Assembly: GCA_934613645.1 (NCBI GenBank)
Contig: CAKTTC010000010.1
Location: 1 to 64,000 of the forward strand
Source: an uncultured Opitutales bacterium
GTDB lineage: Bacteria > Verrucomicrobiota > Verrucomicrobiia > Opitutales > Intestinicryptomonadaceae
DNA: 64,000 nucleotides
Reading direction: 5' to 3'
A program made the position numbers and the translations under genes. The notes below the pieces were generated by a model that searched no databases, was not told the DNA's origin, and saw only the letters and a program-made list of their open reading frames with translations. Shown here piece after piece: positions 17,172 through 26,256 of the stretch; the first letter of the stretch is position 1; each line of letters begins with the position of its first letter.

Positions 17172-18362
17172 TTAGAAGATGTCGGCGGGGTTTGCGTTTC
17201 TGAGCTTGCGCGTCGCCAAAAGCCCGGCAACTACGCACATCGAAACCGTGAGCGCAAACACGAGCGCGATTCCCGAAAGCGACATGTAAGTGGGCATATT
17301 GGCTATTTCCCGCGTGAGCTTGTAGAGAACCGCCGCAAGCAACGCCCCCGGAATAAACCCCATCACCGAAAGAATTACCGACTCCTGAATTATCGTCCAC
17401 ACAAAAAACGAGTCGCCGAAGCCGATTGCCTTGAGGGTTGCGTATTCGGGAATGTGGTCGGAAACGTCTGTGTAGAGAATCTGGTAGACAATCACCGCCC
17501 CGACGAAGATTGCAACCGCCATTGACGCGCCAATTACAAAGCCTATCGGCGTGCGAACCGCCCAGTAGTCCTTTTCGTTTTGAATGTATTGGGCTTTTGT
17601 CATAACCCGAACGTCGTCGGGCAGGATTTTCGCGAGCCGTTCGGCGGCAAGCTCGGCGTTTGCGCCGCGCTTGAGCTTTATTGCGCCCACGTCAACAATG
17701 TCCGCGCTGGCGTTCGGCCAAATGTCGAGCAGGGTATCGATTCCCATCAAAACGTTGCCGTCTGCGGCGAAAGTCGCGCCTATTTCAACGAGGTCGCGTA
17801 TAGTGACGGCGCGCCCCGAAATTTCGGTTTTCACCGCGCCCGATTTCCCGAAGGCGGCGGCAACGTTGCCGTATTGCTGGCGCGAGAGGGAGTCGAAAGC
17901 CACTGTGCCGCGCATTTTCAAATCGGCGGCGGCCTTGTTGATGTCGGGGGAGAGGAACGTTTTTTTGGAGGGGTCGAAGGCAATCAGGAAGATGTCGCGC
18001 TCCCTGCCGTCGTCGACGTTTTTAAACGATGCGCAACCGAGCTTCACGGGGGCGACTGTCTCCACTTCGTCCAAAGCGGCGCACTGGTGCAGGCGGACGG
18101 CGGGCAAGCCCTTGCCCACGCCGAAATATTCGTAGTGGTAGCCCACAACAACAACGTCGCAGTCAAGCAGCGAAAGCGGGCCGACCACCTGTTTGAACAA
18201 CGCCTTCTGAAGCCCCGTCTGGAAAAGCATCATAGTTACGGCGAACGTAATTCCCGCTATCGCCACGGCAAAGCGTTTGCGTTCGCCCGCAAGCTGACGC
18301 CACGCAAGGGGAATACCCAGCGGAACGAGCCTTTCGAGAAAACTTTTCTTTGCGCCTGCCAC
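17172..18362 (-). CDS. DevC-like ABC exporter permease (FtsX/MacB type)
   Basis: The 396-aa protein has one N-terminal membrane helix (about residues 28-50), a large extracytoplasmic domain and three C-terminal helices, the MacB/FtsX topology. The stretch IPEYATLKAIGF followed by VIQESVILSVMGFIPG is typical of DevC permeases, which work with a DevB adaptor and a DevA ATPase to export glycolipids or other substrates. The DevB-like gene ends two bases upstream, so the pair is an operon. No ATPase gene lies in the window next to it, so the ATPase must be encoded elsewhere. Confidence 0.85.
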   Translation of the reverse strand: MAGAKKSFLERLVPLGIPLAWRQLAGERKRFAVAIAGITFAVTMMLFQTGLQKALFKQVVGPLSLLDCDVVVVGYHYEYFGVGKGLPAVRLHQCAALDEVETVAPVKLGCASFKNVDDGRERDIFLIAFDPSKKTFLSPDINKAAADLKMRGTVAFDSLSRQQYGNVAAAFGKSGAVKTEISGRAVTIRDLVEIGATFAADGNVLMGIDTLLDIWPNASADIVDVGAIKLKRGANAELAAERLAKILPDDVRVMTKAQYIQNEKDYWAVRTPIGFVIGASMAVAIFVGAVIVYQILYTDVSDHIPEYATLKAIGFGDSFFVWTIIQESVILSVMGFIPGALLAAVLYKLTREIANMPTYMSLSGIALVFALTVSMCVVAGLLATRKLRNANPADIF

Positions 18363-18364
18363 AG

Positions 18365-19276
18365 CTACTTTGTCGCTATTCTGACGTTAACCTGCGAACC
18401 GATAAGGCGCGCAAACGCCTCGGGCTTGTCGAGCTTTATTTTCACGCGCACCACTTTCAAATTTGAGTATTCCGAGGGGTCGGAGCTGAACACGCGGTTG
18501 CTTTTTACCGCGCCGGAAATTGCCACGACTTTCCCGCCGAATTTTTCGCCGCCCAAAGCGTCGCAGGAAATCTCGGCGGAGTCGCCTACGCATACTTTGG
18601 AAATGTCGGCAACGTAGACTTCGGCCTCCACGAAAATCTCGGAAGTGTCGGCAATTTCGCAAACGCCCTCCATCGACACCGCTTCGCCCGCCTTGACGTG
18701 CGTGTCCAAAACGCAGCCCGAAATGGGCGACTTCAAAAAGCACGCCGCGTGGGCTACTTCTGCCTCCGCCAAAGCGGCTTTAGCCTCGGCTACGATGTCG
18801 TCGGCGTTTTTCTTCGCCAAAGCCGCCATTTCGCGCGCGAAGGCGAGCTTGCGCAAAAGGGAGGTGCGCTGGTATTCAAGCTCTTCGCGCTCGCGGCGCG
18901 GCGGATCTTTTTGGGTGAGAACGTCGGAAATCTGCCGAAGTTCGCCCTCTATGTCGGCCGCGGAATTTGCGGCGTCGGCGGCCTTTATTTTGCCCGATGA
19001 TACGGCGACTTCAACCGCCGCGCGCGCCCTTGCAAGAGCGGCCGCCGCGGCCTTTTCGCCCTCCATTACCGCAACGATGTCGCCTTTTTTAACTGCGTCG
19101 CCCGCCTTGATTTTAAGTTCGCCCACAACGGCCTGCGCGCCCGTCGGGGTGTGAACGGCGAGCTTTTGGACGCGGTCTTTGGGCGTAATTCTGCCAACGC
19201 ACGCAACGAAGTCGGCGGCGTTAACTGTAGCCGCACACGACGCGGCTATGGCGAGTATCGACAAAAACTTTTTCAT
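18365..19276 (-). CDS. HlyD/DevB-like membrane-fusion (adaptor) protein
   Basis: The 303-aa product has a signal peptide (KKFLSILAIAASCAATVNA), a split biotinyl-lipoyl-like domain (GELKIKAGDAVKKGDIVAVM near residue 55 and SPISGCVLDTHVKAGEAV near 190), and an alanine-rich coiled-coil hairpin between them (about residues 75-175). A beta-barrel region follows. This is the periplasmic adaptor plan of DevB/HlyD proteins, which bridge an inner-membrane exporter and an outer-membrane channel. It is the first gene of the devBC-like pair. The ATG at 19276 is chosen over a TTG at 19285 because it begins the signal peptide. Confidence 0.85.
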   Translation of the reverse strand: MKKFLSILAIAASCAATVNAADFVACVGRITPKDRVQKLAVHTPTGAQAVVGELKIKAGDAVKKGDIVAVMEGEKAAAAALARARAAVEVAVSSGKIKAADAANSAADIEGELRQISDVLTQKDPPRREREELEYQRTSLLRKLAFAREMAALAKKNADDIVAEAKAALAEAEVAHAACFLKSPISGCVLDTHVKAGEAVSMEGVCEIADTSEIFVEAEVYVADISKVCVGDSAEISCDALGGEKFGGKVVAISGAVKSNRVFSSDPSEYSNLKVVRVKIKLDKPEAFARLIGSQVNVRIATK

Positions 19277-19373
19277 AGCAGTCAATTCAACACAACCGCG
19301 CGCCTTTTTACAACAAAGAAATTGCTAAATTTTTTCTTGAAACGCGCCTTCAAATATCGGAGACTGTTCGTCT

Positions 19374-19691
19374 ATGAGAACACTTGCACATATCGGTATT
19401 CCGTTAAAACAGAAGCCCGCAAAGGCTACCTATCTCGAGGAGGCGAAGCTCTACATCACAGACCCCGCCGACTCAAAAAACAACATCGAATTTCTTTTCT
19501 TCGAGCCCGAATGCAAAATGCCCGAACTGATAAAAAATTCGACGCACATCGCCTACTGCGTTGACGACATCGACGCCGAACTTAAGGACGCCGAAGTCCT
19601 TGTTCCGCCGTTCCTGCCCCTGCCGAACGTAAAGGCGGCATTCATAAAGGAGGACGGTCTGCCTATAGAATTGATGCAGATTCTGAAGTAG
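19374..19691 (+). CDS. VOC (glyoxalase/dioxygenase superfamily) small protein
   Basis: This 105-aa soluble protein has the single-module betaalphabeta-betabeta pattern of the vicinal-oxygen-chelate superfamily. It starts MRTLAHIGIP with the usual first-strand histidine, has IAYCVDDIDAEL in the middle, and ends AAFIKEDGLPIELMQIL with the late metal-ligand-type glutamate. At this length it would dimerise to build two active sites. The substrate is not predictable. It is divergent from the devB-like gene and followed by a terminator hairpin. Confidence 0.75.
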   Translation: MRTLAHIGIPLKQKPAKATYLEEAKLYITDPADSKNNIEFLFFEPECKMPELIKNSTHIAYCVDDIDAELKDAEVLVPPFLPLPNVKAAFIKEDGLPIELMQILK

Positions 19692-19702
19692 GTTTCATTT
19701 CG

Positions 19703-19737
19703 CGCGACGGCGTTTTGTTTTGCGCCGCCGCTTTTTT
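19703..19737 (+). terminator. Terminator after the VOC gene
   Basis: The arms GCGACGGCG and CGCCGCCGC, with one mismatch, close an 8-9-base loop and are followed by TTTTTTG. Confidence 0.6.
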
Positions 19738-19813
19738 GTTTTTTGCGGATTTCCGCCACGCCGCCCGCCGTGCGCCGCGCGAGTGGAATCTGCGTTCAAG
19801 GAGGAATTCTTTT

Positions 19814-22009
19814 ATGAAGAAATTGGGGATTTTTTTAATCGGACTTTTTTTGTGCGCCGCTTTGCACGCGCAGAATCCGAAAATTTCAAACGGAGTTTTC
19901 AACGCCGCGTTCGACGGCGAAAAAGTCGTCGTTTCAGACGCCGCCGCGCGCCCGCTTTTCGCGCTCGGGAAGCTGCAAATCTACTTTTGGGGAAAGTTCG
20001 GCGAAATAGAAAAGTGCGTAAAACAGAGCGAGACTTCGCTGCTGCTTGAATACAAATTCGACGGCGGCTCAAACGCCAAATTCCAAACGCTGTTCTGCCT
20101 TGAAGGCGGCGACATCGTGCTGAAGTATTCAATGAACACCGACGGCGAAACGGCGAAAAAGATTCAGGGGCTTACCCAATACATCTTCGGCGTAGCCCCC
20201 CACACCCCGCAAATCCGCGACACCGTTTACAAACACGGCATCTGGACGCGCGTTGAGGGCGGAACGCCGTATGAAAAAAAAGGCGCATACATAAAACTTT
20301 TCGAAGCGCAGTCAAAGACGTTCGCCGTAAACATCACGGGCAACCAGTTTTTCTGCGGCAAAAACCGCTGCACCGCCGCCCTGAAAAACGTCGGCGACGG
20401 CAAGCTTTCGGGCGAAATGCGCATAGTCTCGACCGACCTGCGCGACTTCGAAATAGCCGCAAAATTCGACGGGCAAAAAATAGCCCTGCATCTTTCCACC
20501 GAAAAACCCTTCAACATTTTCGAAAGCGGCGTGCCCGAATTCAAGCTTGATGTAACCGCCGTAGATCCCTCCGCAACAAAGGCCGAATGCGCGGTAAAGG
20601 CGTTCGATTTCGACGGCAAACAAGTCTGCAACTGGAGTGGAACGCTCGATTTCTCCGAACAAAAAACGTTCTCCAAAACGTTCGTTCTGCCCGAAGACAG
20701 GCGCAACATTTTCTTCATCGACGCCTCCGTAAAAACGCCCGACGCAACGGAATATTTCACGCGCACGAACGCGGCAATTTTGCCGCCGCACAAATACAAA
20801 AACATCGAAACTTCGCGAATGGGGCTTAGCGGCAATTTTGCGGTCGAAAAATATCCGGAAGTCGCCGCGCTGTTCAGGCGTCTGGGCGTGCGGCTTATCC
20901 GCAACGGAGACAACTCCAAAACGTCGCCGCTCGGCTTTGTAAGCTTCGTTTCCGAAAACGCCGACCCCGACGTTCCCTTCGACGAACAAAAGCACCTGCC
21001 CGAAATTGCCCGAATGCTCGACCGCGTTCAGAAAAGCAACGCCCCGTGGTTCGAGTTCGGCAACGAGTGGTCGACAAGCGGGACGGCGCGGCGCGATATG
21101 AACCTCAAGCGCAAGCGCGCGGCAAACTACGCAAAATGGCTGCGCGCAATCAGGGGAGAAATGACGAAGCGCAAAATGGACAACGTTAAAGTGATGTCGG
21201 TTGCAACGGGCGGCGCGGGCGGCGATACCGCGTTCTTCCAAATGCTGCACGACGAAGGCGTGTGGGAGTTGCTCGACGCAATGAACTTCCACCCCGGGCG
21301 CGGCGCGTGCTTCGCCGACAAAATCGGCGGGGGTTGGACGTATCTGGGCGGCGTGCAGAATATGCAAAGAAAAATTGCCGAACTCGGCGGCAAACCGCTC
21401 TTCCTTACTGAAACCTACGCCGTGTGCATGCCCAACAACGCTTGGAGCGACTCATACAGGCTCGCCGCCGACAACGTTATGCTGACTTTCGCGCTCGGCT
21501 ACGCCGAGGACATAGCGGGAAATTTCCTGTTCAAATTCAACGACGGAATCTCTTGGGACATCAACGGCATTAGCGACACCGACCGCGAATTCCACTACGG
21601 CATTATGATGCGCGACTTCTCGCCAAAGCCCTCAATGATGGCATACGCCGCCGCCGCCGAACACCTCGACGGCGCGAAATTCGTGCGGAAAGTGGAGTTT
21701 TCGGAATCGCCCAATCTGAAAGTATACGAGTTTTCCTCGCCGCGCGGAACGTTCCACTTGCTCTACGACCGCACCGACGGCTACTCAATGCCGAAGTTCA
21801 AAGTCGGCGAAAACGCAGTCCACAAAGAGCCGTGGATTGACACCTACACAGCCCGCAACCAATACGAATTTTCGGAAAAATCGGGCGGAGTTTGGGCGTT
21901 CGATTCAATCGGGCGCGGCAAAAAAATTCCCGTCAAATTCGGCAAAACAAAGCTCGTTCTAACGGGCGCGCCGATTATCGTCTACGGTTTGGATTTAACC
22001 AAAAACTAA
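19814..22009 (+). CDS. Secreted glycosidase-like protein (probable clan GH-A fold)
   Basis: The 731-aa product has a signal peptide (KKLGIFLIGLFLCAALHAQ), an N-terminal beta-sandwich region of about 340 residues, a TIM-barrel-like domain from about residue 350, and a small C-terminal beta domain. In the barrel WFEFGNEWSTS carries the Asn-Glu pair typical of the acid/base on strand 4 of clan GH-A, and PLFLTETYAV carries a likely nucleophile glutamate on strand 7. I cannot name the GH family. Start 19814 is set by AAGGAGG nine bases upstream. The second DUF5696-like gene follows after 25 bases in the same operon. Confidence 0.7.
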   Translation: MKKLGIFLIGLFLCAALHAQNPKISNGVFNAAFDGEKVVVSDAAARPLFALGKLQIYFWGKFGEIEKCVKQSETSLLLEYKFDGGSNAKFQTLFCLEGGDIVLKYSMNTDGETAKKIQGLTQYIFGVAPHTPQIRDTVYKHGIWTRVEGGTPYEKKGAYIKLFEAQSKTFAVNITGNQFFCGKNRCTAALKNVGDGKLSGEMRIVSTDLRDFEIAAKFDGQKIALHLSTEKPFNIFESGVPEFKLDVTAVDPSATKAECAVKAFDFDGKQVCNWSGTLDFSEQKTFSKTFVLPEDRRNIFFIDASVKTPDATEYFTRTNAAILPPHKYKNIETSRMGLSGNFAVEKYPEVAALFRRLGVRLIRNGDNSKTSPLGFVSFVSENADPDVPFDEQKHLPEIARMLDRVQKSNAPWFEFGNEWSTSGTARRDMNLKRKRAANYAKWLRAIRGEMTKRKMDNVKVMSVATGGAGGDTAFFQMLHDEGVWELLDAMNFHPGRGACFADKIGGGWTYLGGVQNMQRKIAELGGKPLFLTETYAVCMPNNAWSDSYRLAADNVMLTFALGYAEDIAGNFLFKFNDGISWDINGISDTDREFHYGIMMRDFSPKPSMMAYAAAAEHLDGAKFVRKVEFSESPNLKVYEFSSPRGTFHLLYDRTDGYSMPKFKVGENAVHKEPWIDTYTARNQYEFSEKSGGVWAFDSIGRGKKIPVKFGKTKLVLTGAPIIVYGLDLTKN

Positions 22010-22034
22010 AACGAAACAACAAAACGGACACATT

Positions 22035-23843
22035 ATGAAAAAAACGCTACTACCACTTGCCGCGCTGTTTTTCGCGGCGGCGCAGTGCCTTGCAATGCAG
22101 ACGGCAACAATCCGCACGTCTCTTAAGGACAACCGCGTAATCGAAAGGAAAATCGACCTCGAAAAAGTCGCGCCCGACACCTTCCGCGCGAAAATCAAAA
22201 AGGAGGACATTTCCGACGACGTAAAATTTATCGATATTCTCGTGCCCGAAGCCGCAGCCAAAACGGGCGAAGACGGCTATTTCGTGCTTCCCAACGGCAG
22301 GCTCGGCTTCTTCACGCGCCAAAACGGGGCGGCATACGACGGCCTCAACGCCGTGAAATTTATGGGCGTAAAAAAAGGCGACAGCGCGGTTGCGATAATC
22401 GTCAAGGGGCTTCAGCTTGAATACACTTCGACCGTAATCGCCAAAGACGGCAAATACGAAGCCTTTCCGCGCTTCAACATTGAGCGCATAGAATTCAAGC
22501 CCTACGAAGACATTGTCGTAGACTTTGTTGAGCTTAAAGGCGACAACGCCGACTACTCGGGAATGGCGAAAGCATACCGCAAATGGCAGCTTGACCGCGG
22601 CGAAGTGCGTCCGCTCAGAGAGCGCGTAAAAGACCGCCCCACGCTCAAATACGCAGTCGATACAATGACTATGCGCGTAAAACACGGGGCGAAAAAACAC
22701 TGCCCCGACGACGACCAAATTCCGGGGGTGAACGAACCCGACGTAGTTGTTTCGCACACGTTCCAAGACTTGGCGAATATGGTAAGGCAGCTCAAGAAAA
22801 TGGGCGTTGAAAAGCTCGAAGTCTGCACCGTAGCGTGGAACAAGGGCGGGCACGACGGCCGCTATCCGCAGCTGTTCCCAGCCGAGCCGAAATTCGGCGG
22901 CGAAGAAAAACTCAAAGAGGCAATAGCCGCGGCAAAGGAAGCAGGCTACCAGATTTTCGCCCAGACAAACTACACCGACGCCTACACCTGCGCCGACTGC
23001 TGGAGTTTGGACTACATCTCGAAAATGAAAAACGGCAAACCGCGCCGCGGCGGCGTCTGGGGCGGGGGCAGGGCGTATCTGGAATGCCAGAAGGCTATGC
23101 TTGAAAAATTCGTCCGCTCCGACTTCGAAAGAATGAAAGCTCTCGGGTTCTCGGGAACACACCACATCGACGTGCTTTCGGCAGTGACCCCGCCCACCTG
23201 CCACGATCCCAAACACATTGCAACGCGCAAAGACAACGCCGTTGCAATGAACACAATCGGACTTTTGGCGCGCGAATACTTCGGCGGATTCGGTTCGGAA
23301 TGCGGCGTAGACCACGTTGCAAACTCGCTCGACTTCGCCCTGTATACGGCTACATACCCGCGCTGGGGCGGTTCGGTAGAGCTGATTGACAAACAAGTTC
23401 CGCTCTGGCAAATTGTCTACCACGGAATAATTTTGAGCACCCCGCACTACGCGTCGATTGACTACACTTCGCCGCGCGTGAAAGACCCGAAAAACAACTG
23501 GCCGTGGTTCGCGCTTTCGAAAGAGGAGTCGCGCCTGTGGCTTTACGAGGCGGGCGGACGCCCCACTTTCTACTGGGACGACTACAAAGACCTCAATAGA
23601 ATCAAACAGGCATACGACGAATACCAGCCGCTCAAATACCTGCAATACGAGTTCATTCAAAAACACGAAACAGTGGCTGAAAATATAACGCGCACGACGT
23701 ATTCTGACGGGAGCGAAGTTGTAACGAACTTCTCGGATAAACCGTTTGAATACAAGGGCGAAATTGTTGCGGCAAAAGATTTCAAACTTTTCAAGCCGAC
23801 CTTCTGGCAGAAAGTAAAAATCTTCTTCGGCGCAGAAATCTAA
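22035..23843 (+). CDS. Secreted DUF5696-like protein, putative glycosidase (paralogue 2)
   Basis: The 602-aa product has a signal peptide (KKTLLPLAALFFAAAQCLA) and the same plan as the genes at 8330 and 26257. Shared motifs are AWNKGGHDGRYPQLFP, THHIDVLSA, GSECGVDH and PLWQIVYHGIIL, plus an almost identical C-terminal module ending FEYKGEIVAAKDFKLF. It lies 25 bases after the GH-like gene, so the two secreted proteins are probably made together. A long open frame on the opposite strand is a codon-bias shadow. Catalysis by the conserved Asp (HHID) and Glu (SEC) is inferred, not known. Confidence 0.65.
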   Translation: MKKTLLPLAALFFAAAQCLAMQTATIRTSLKDNRVIERKIDLEKVAPDTFRAKIKKEDISDDVKFIDILVPEAAAKTGEDGYFVLPNGRLGFFTRQNGAAYDGLNAVKFMGVKKGDSAVAIIVKGLQLEYTSTVIAKDGKYEAFPRFNIERIEFKPYEDIVVDFVELKGDNADYSGMAKAYRKWQLDRGEVRPLRERVKDRPTLKYAVDTMTMRVKHGAKKHCPDDDQIPGVNEPDVVVSHTFQDLANMVRQLKKMGVEKLEVCTVAWNKGGHDGRYPQLFPAEPKFGGEEKLKEAIAAAKEAGYQIFAQTNYTDAYTCADCWSLDYISKMKNGKPRRGGVWGGGRAYLECQKAMLEKFVRSDFERMKALGFSGTHHIDVLSAVTPPTCHDPKHIATRKDNAVAMNTIGLLAREYFGGFGSECGVDHVANSLDFALYTATYPRWGGSVELIDKQVPLWQIVYHGIILSTPHYASIDYTSPRVKDPKNNWPWFALSKEESRLWLYEAGGRPTFYWDDYKDLNRIKQAYDEYQPLKYLQYEFIQKHETVAENITRTTYSDGSEVVTNFSDKPFEYKGEIVAAKDFKLFKPTFWQKVKIFFGAEI

Positions 23844-23866
23844 AAATTTCGACAAATAAAACGAAC

Positions 23867-23990
23867 AAGGCGGGATTTGGCAAAACCAATTCCCGCTTTG
23901 TTGTATGTCGTGAAGTAGCGCGGGTTGCCTGCGGCAATCGCCCGCTTTGCTGTTTTTTCAAAGAATGGCAATTCATCTGGAGGCGGATTG
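23867..23990. repeat. Intergenic palindromes related to type A
   Basis: Three hairpin units occur between paralogue 2 and tpiA. They are GGCGGGATTTGG with CCAATTCCCGC, GCGGGTTGCC with GGCAATCGCCCGC, and a looser GGATTGGCTGCCACAATCC. They use the same vocabulary as the 11.7-12.0 kb and 33-34 kb repeats. Confidence 0.6.
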
Positions 23991-24034
23991 GCTGCCACAA
24001 TCCCCGTCTTTTTGATTAGTTTATAAAAGCAAAA

Positions 24035-24066
24035 AAAAACGGATTGGAGTTCTCCAATCCGTTTTT
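24035..24066. terminator. Bidirectional terminator between paralogue 2 and tpiA
   Basis: The inverted repeat ACGGATTGGAG / CTCCAATCCGT is flanked by an A-run on the left and a T-run on the right, so it can end both converging transcripts. It is 15 bases from the tpiA stop codon. Confidence 0.8.
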
Positions 24067-24080
24067 TGAGTTTGTTTAAA

Positions 24081-24845
24081 TTAGGCGTTTTGTGCCGCTT
24101 CGATGAGGGCTACAAAGCTATCGGGCTTGAGTGCCGCGCCGCCGATAAGTCCGCCGTCGATATCTTTCTGGGCGAGCAAATCTTTGGCATTTTCGGGCTT
24201 CATCGAGCCGCCGTAGAGAATCTGCATTCCCTCTGCAACTTCGCTGCCGAAGAGGTTTGTGAGGATTTTACGGATTTCTGCGTGGACTTCCTGCGCCATA
24301 TCGGGAGTAGCCGTTTTGCCTGTGCCGATTGCCCACACGGGTTCGTAGGCGATAACAACGTTCTTGGCGTCTTCTTTGGAGATGTCTGCCAAGCCCTTGA
24401 TTGTCTGTTCGGAAACGACATCAATCGTTTTACCCGCTTCGCGGTCTTCAAGCTTTTCACCGACGCAGAGAATGGGCTTCATTCCGTTAGCCAGCACAAC
24501 TTTCACCTTTTCATTGATGAAGCAGTTGCATTCCTTGAAGTATTCGCGGCGTTCGCTGTGCCCGAGGATAACGTAGGCGCAGCCGAATTCCTTGAGCATA
24601 TCGGCAGAGATTTCGCCCGTGTATGCGCCGCTCGCCTTTGTGTAGACGTTCTGCGCGCCGAGCTTGATTGTGGAACCCGCCAAGGCCTTGCTTGCTGCGT
24701 CGAGAGCCGTGAACGTGGGGCAAACCGCCACGTCAACCTTCGACTGCGAACCCTGCTTCGCCTTGATTCCGTCGATAAGCGCGACGGCTTCCGCCGCCGT
24801 TTTGTTCATTTTCCAGTTTCCCGCGATAAAATATTTGCGCGACAT
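24081..24845 (-). CDS. tpiA: Triosephosphate isomerase
   Basis: The 254-aa product is a complete TIM, interconverting dihydroxyacetone phosphate and glyceraldehyde 3-phosphate. The N-terminal lysine motif FIAGNWKMNK, the catalytic histidine in ILGHSERR near residue 98, the catalytic glutamate in IAYEPVWAIGTGKTA near 170, and the phosphate loops YGGSMKPEN and GGLIGGAAL are all present. It starts 32 bases after the pgk stop on the same strand, forming a pgk-tpiA operon, and ends at a bidirectional terminator. Confidence 0.98.
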   Translation of the reverse strand: MSRKYFIAGNWKMNKTAAEAVALIDGIKAKQGSQSKVDVAVCPTFTALDAASKALAGSTIKLGAQNVYTKASGAYTGEISADMLKEFGCAYVILGHSERREYFKECNCFINEKVKVVLANGMKPILCVGEKLEDREAGKTIDVVSEQTIKGLADISKEDAKNVVIAYEPVWAIGTGKTATPDMAQEVHAEIRKILTNLFGSEVAEGMQILYGGSMKPENAKDLLAQKDIDGGLIGGAALKPDSFVALIEAAQNA

Positions 24846-24877
24846 AATTAATATCCTTTATTTATTGTTGATTGAAG

Positions 24878-26131
24878 TTATTTTGACTGAAGCGATACAA
24901 CTCCGGGGAGTTCCTTACCTTCGAGGAATTCCAGCGATGCGCCGCCGCCCGTGGAAACGTGCGACATTTTGTCGGCCAAGCCGCTCTTGTTTACCGCCGC
25001 AACGGAATCTCCGCCGCCGATAATCGAGATGCCGCCGTTGGCTTTCACCTGCGCTACGGCTTCGCAAACGCCGAACGTGCCCTTGCTGAATTTTTCCATT
25101 TCGAAGCAGCCCATCGGGCCGTTCCACACAACCGTTTTTGCGTTCTTGATTGCGTCGGAGAAAAGCGCGATTGACTTCGGGCCGATATCCAAGCCCATCC
25201 AGCCGTCGGGGATATTGCCTTCGACAACCTGCGTATTGGCGTTGGGGTCGAATTTGTCGGCAGCGATATTGTCTACGGGCAGGAGGAATTTCACGCCGCG
25301 TTCTTTGGCGGTTTCCATCATCTGTTTTGCGTATTCAATCTGGTCGTTTTCGCAGAGCGAGTTGCCGATGTTGTTGCCCAGAGCCTTCAGGAACGTGTAT
25401 GCCATACCGCCGCCGATGATGAGCGTATCGACTTTCGTCAGGAGGTTTTTAACAACCGCGAGCTTGTCGGAGACTTTTGCGCCGCCGAGGATTGCCACGA
25501 ACGGGCGGACGGGGTTTTCGACCGCAGAGCCGAGGTATTCAATTTCCTTTTCCATCAGGAAGCCCGCGACCGACGTTCCGATGTATTTTGTGATAACCGC
25601 TGTAGAAGCGTGCGCGCGGTGAGCCGTGCCGAAGGCGTCGTTGCAGAAAATGTCGCCGTAGGAAGCCAGTTTCTTTGCAAGTTCCTTCTGCTTTTCTTTG
25701 AGAGCCGCCTTGCGGGCTTTGAAGTCTTCGTCGCTTTCGCCGTCTTTTTGTTTGCACTTTGCCTGTTCTTCGGCGTGGTAGCGCGTGTTTTCAAGCATTA
25801 CTATATCGCCGGGTTTCATTGCGGCAACTTCCTTGTCGGCGGCCGCGCAGTCGGGGACGAACACTACGGGTTTTGCGAGCATCTTCGAGAGGTAGTCCGC
25901 CACGATTTTCATAGTGGTGTCGGGCGTGATTCCCTTTTCGTCGGGGCGACCCATATGCGACATCAAAACGAGGCTTCCGCCCTGTTCGAGCACATACTTG
26001 ATTGAAGGCAACGCGCCCTTTATGCGGGTGTCGTCCTTAATAACGCCGTCCTTTACGGGGACGTTGAAATCGACGCGCATTACGACTTTCTTGCCTTTTA
26101 AGTCTACATCTCGGAGAGTTTTTTTGTTCAT
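24878..26131 (-). CDS. pgk: Phosphoglycerate kinase
   Basis: The 417-aa product is complete PGK, making ATP and 3-phosphoglycerate from 1,3-bisphosphoglycerate. Seen are the N-terminal substrate motif KVVMRVDFNVPVKDG, the basic-patch arginine in SHMGRPDEKG, the hinge region AILGGAKVSDK, the nucleotide-binding GGGMAYTF, and the C-terminal GGGDSVAAV. A short insertion around residue 130 (KCKQKDGESDEDFKARKA) is charged and looks like an extended surface loop. A good promoter with an overlapping inverted repeat lies 38-66 bases upstream of the start. Confidence 0.98.
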   Translation of the reverse strand: MNKKTLRDVDLKGKKVVMRVDFNVPVKDGVIKDDTRIKGALPSIKYVLEQGGSLVLMSHMGRPDEKGITPDTTMKIVADYLSKMLAKPVVFVPDCAAADKEVAAMKPGDIVMLENTRYHAEEQAKCKQKDGESDEDFKARKAALKEKQKELAKKLASYGDIFCNDAFGTAHRAHASTAVITKYIGTSVAGFLMEKEIEYLGSAVENPVRPFVAILGGAKVSDKLAVVKNLLTKVDTLIIGGGMAYTFLKALGNNIGNSLCENDQIEYAKQMMETAKERGVKFLLPVDNIAADKFDPNANTQVVEGNIPDGWMGLDIGPKSIALFSDAIKNAKTVVWNGPMGCFEMEKFSKGTFGVCEAVAQVKANGGISIIGGGDSVAAVNKSGLADKMSHVSTGGGASLEFLEGKELPGVVSLQSK

Positions 26132-26156
26132 TGGTAATCCTTACTTTTTTGTTAAA

Positions 26157-26184
26157 AAATGTCCGGATCATTGTGTGGACATTT
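26157..26184. promoter_or_regulatory. Inverted repeat overlapping the pgk promoter, candidate operator
   Basis: The arms AAATGTCC (26157-26164) and GGACATTT (26177-26184) are a perfect 8-bp inverted repeat with a 12-base spacer. The minus-10 box of the pgk promoter lies within the spacer, which suits a repressor site. No second copy was noticed upstream of gap. Confidence 0.45.
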
Positions 26185-26197
26185 CGCTTTTTTGCAA
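26169..26197 (-). promoter_or_regulatory. Promoter of pgk-tpiA
   Basis: On the minus strand TTGCAA, 17 bases and ACAATG are seen. The same layout (TTGCAA, 17 bases, ATAATG) is found upstream of gap, which supports both. Confidence 0.5.
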
Positions 26198-26256
26198 CAA
26201 CTTTTTACGCCGCGCAAAAAAAACGGCGCGCCCGCGGCGGACGCACCGAAATATCG

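Noticed and set aside
22050..23855. 601-aa open frame on the minus strand opposite DUF5696 paralogue 2
   Set aside because: It is an antisense shadow of a gene with signal peptide and two clear paralogues. Its protein is rich in Phe, Val, Arg and Cys with no domain.
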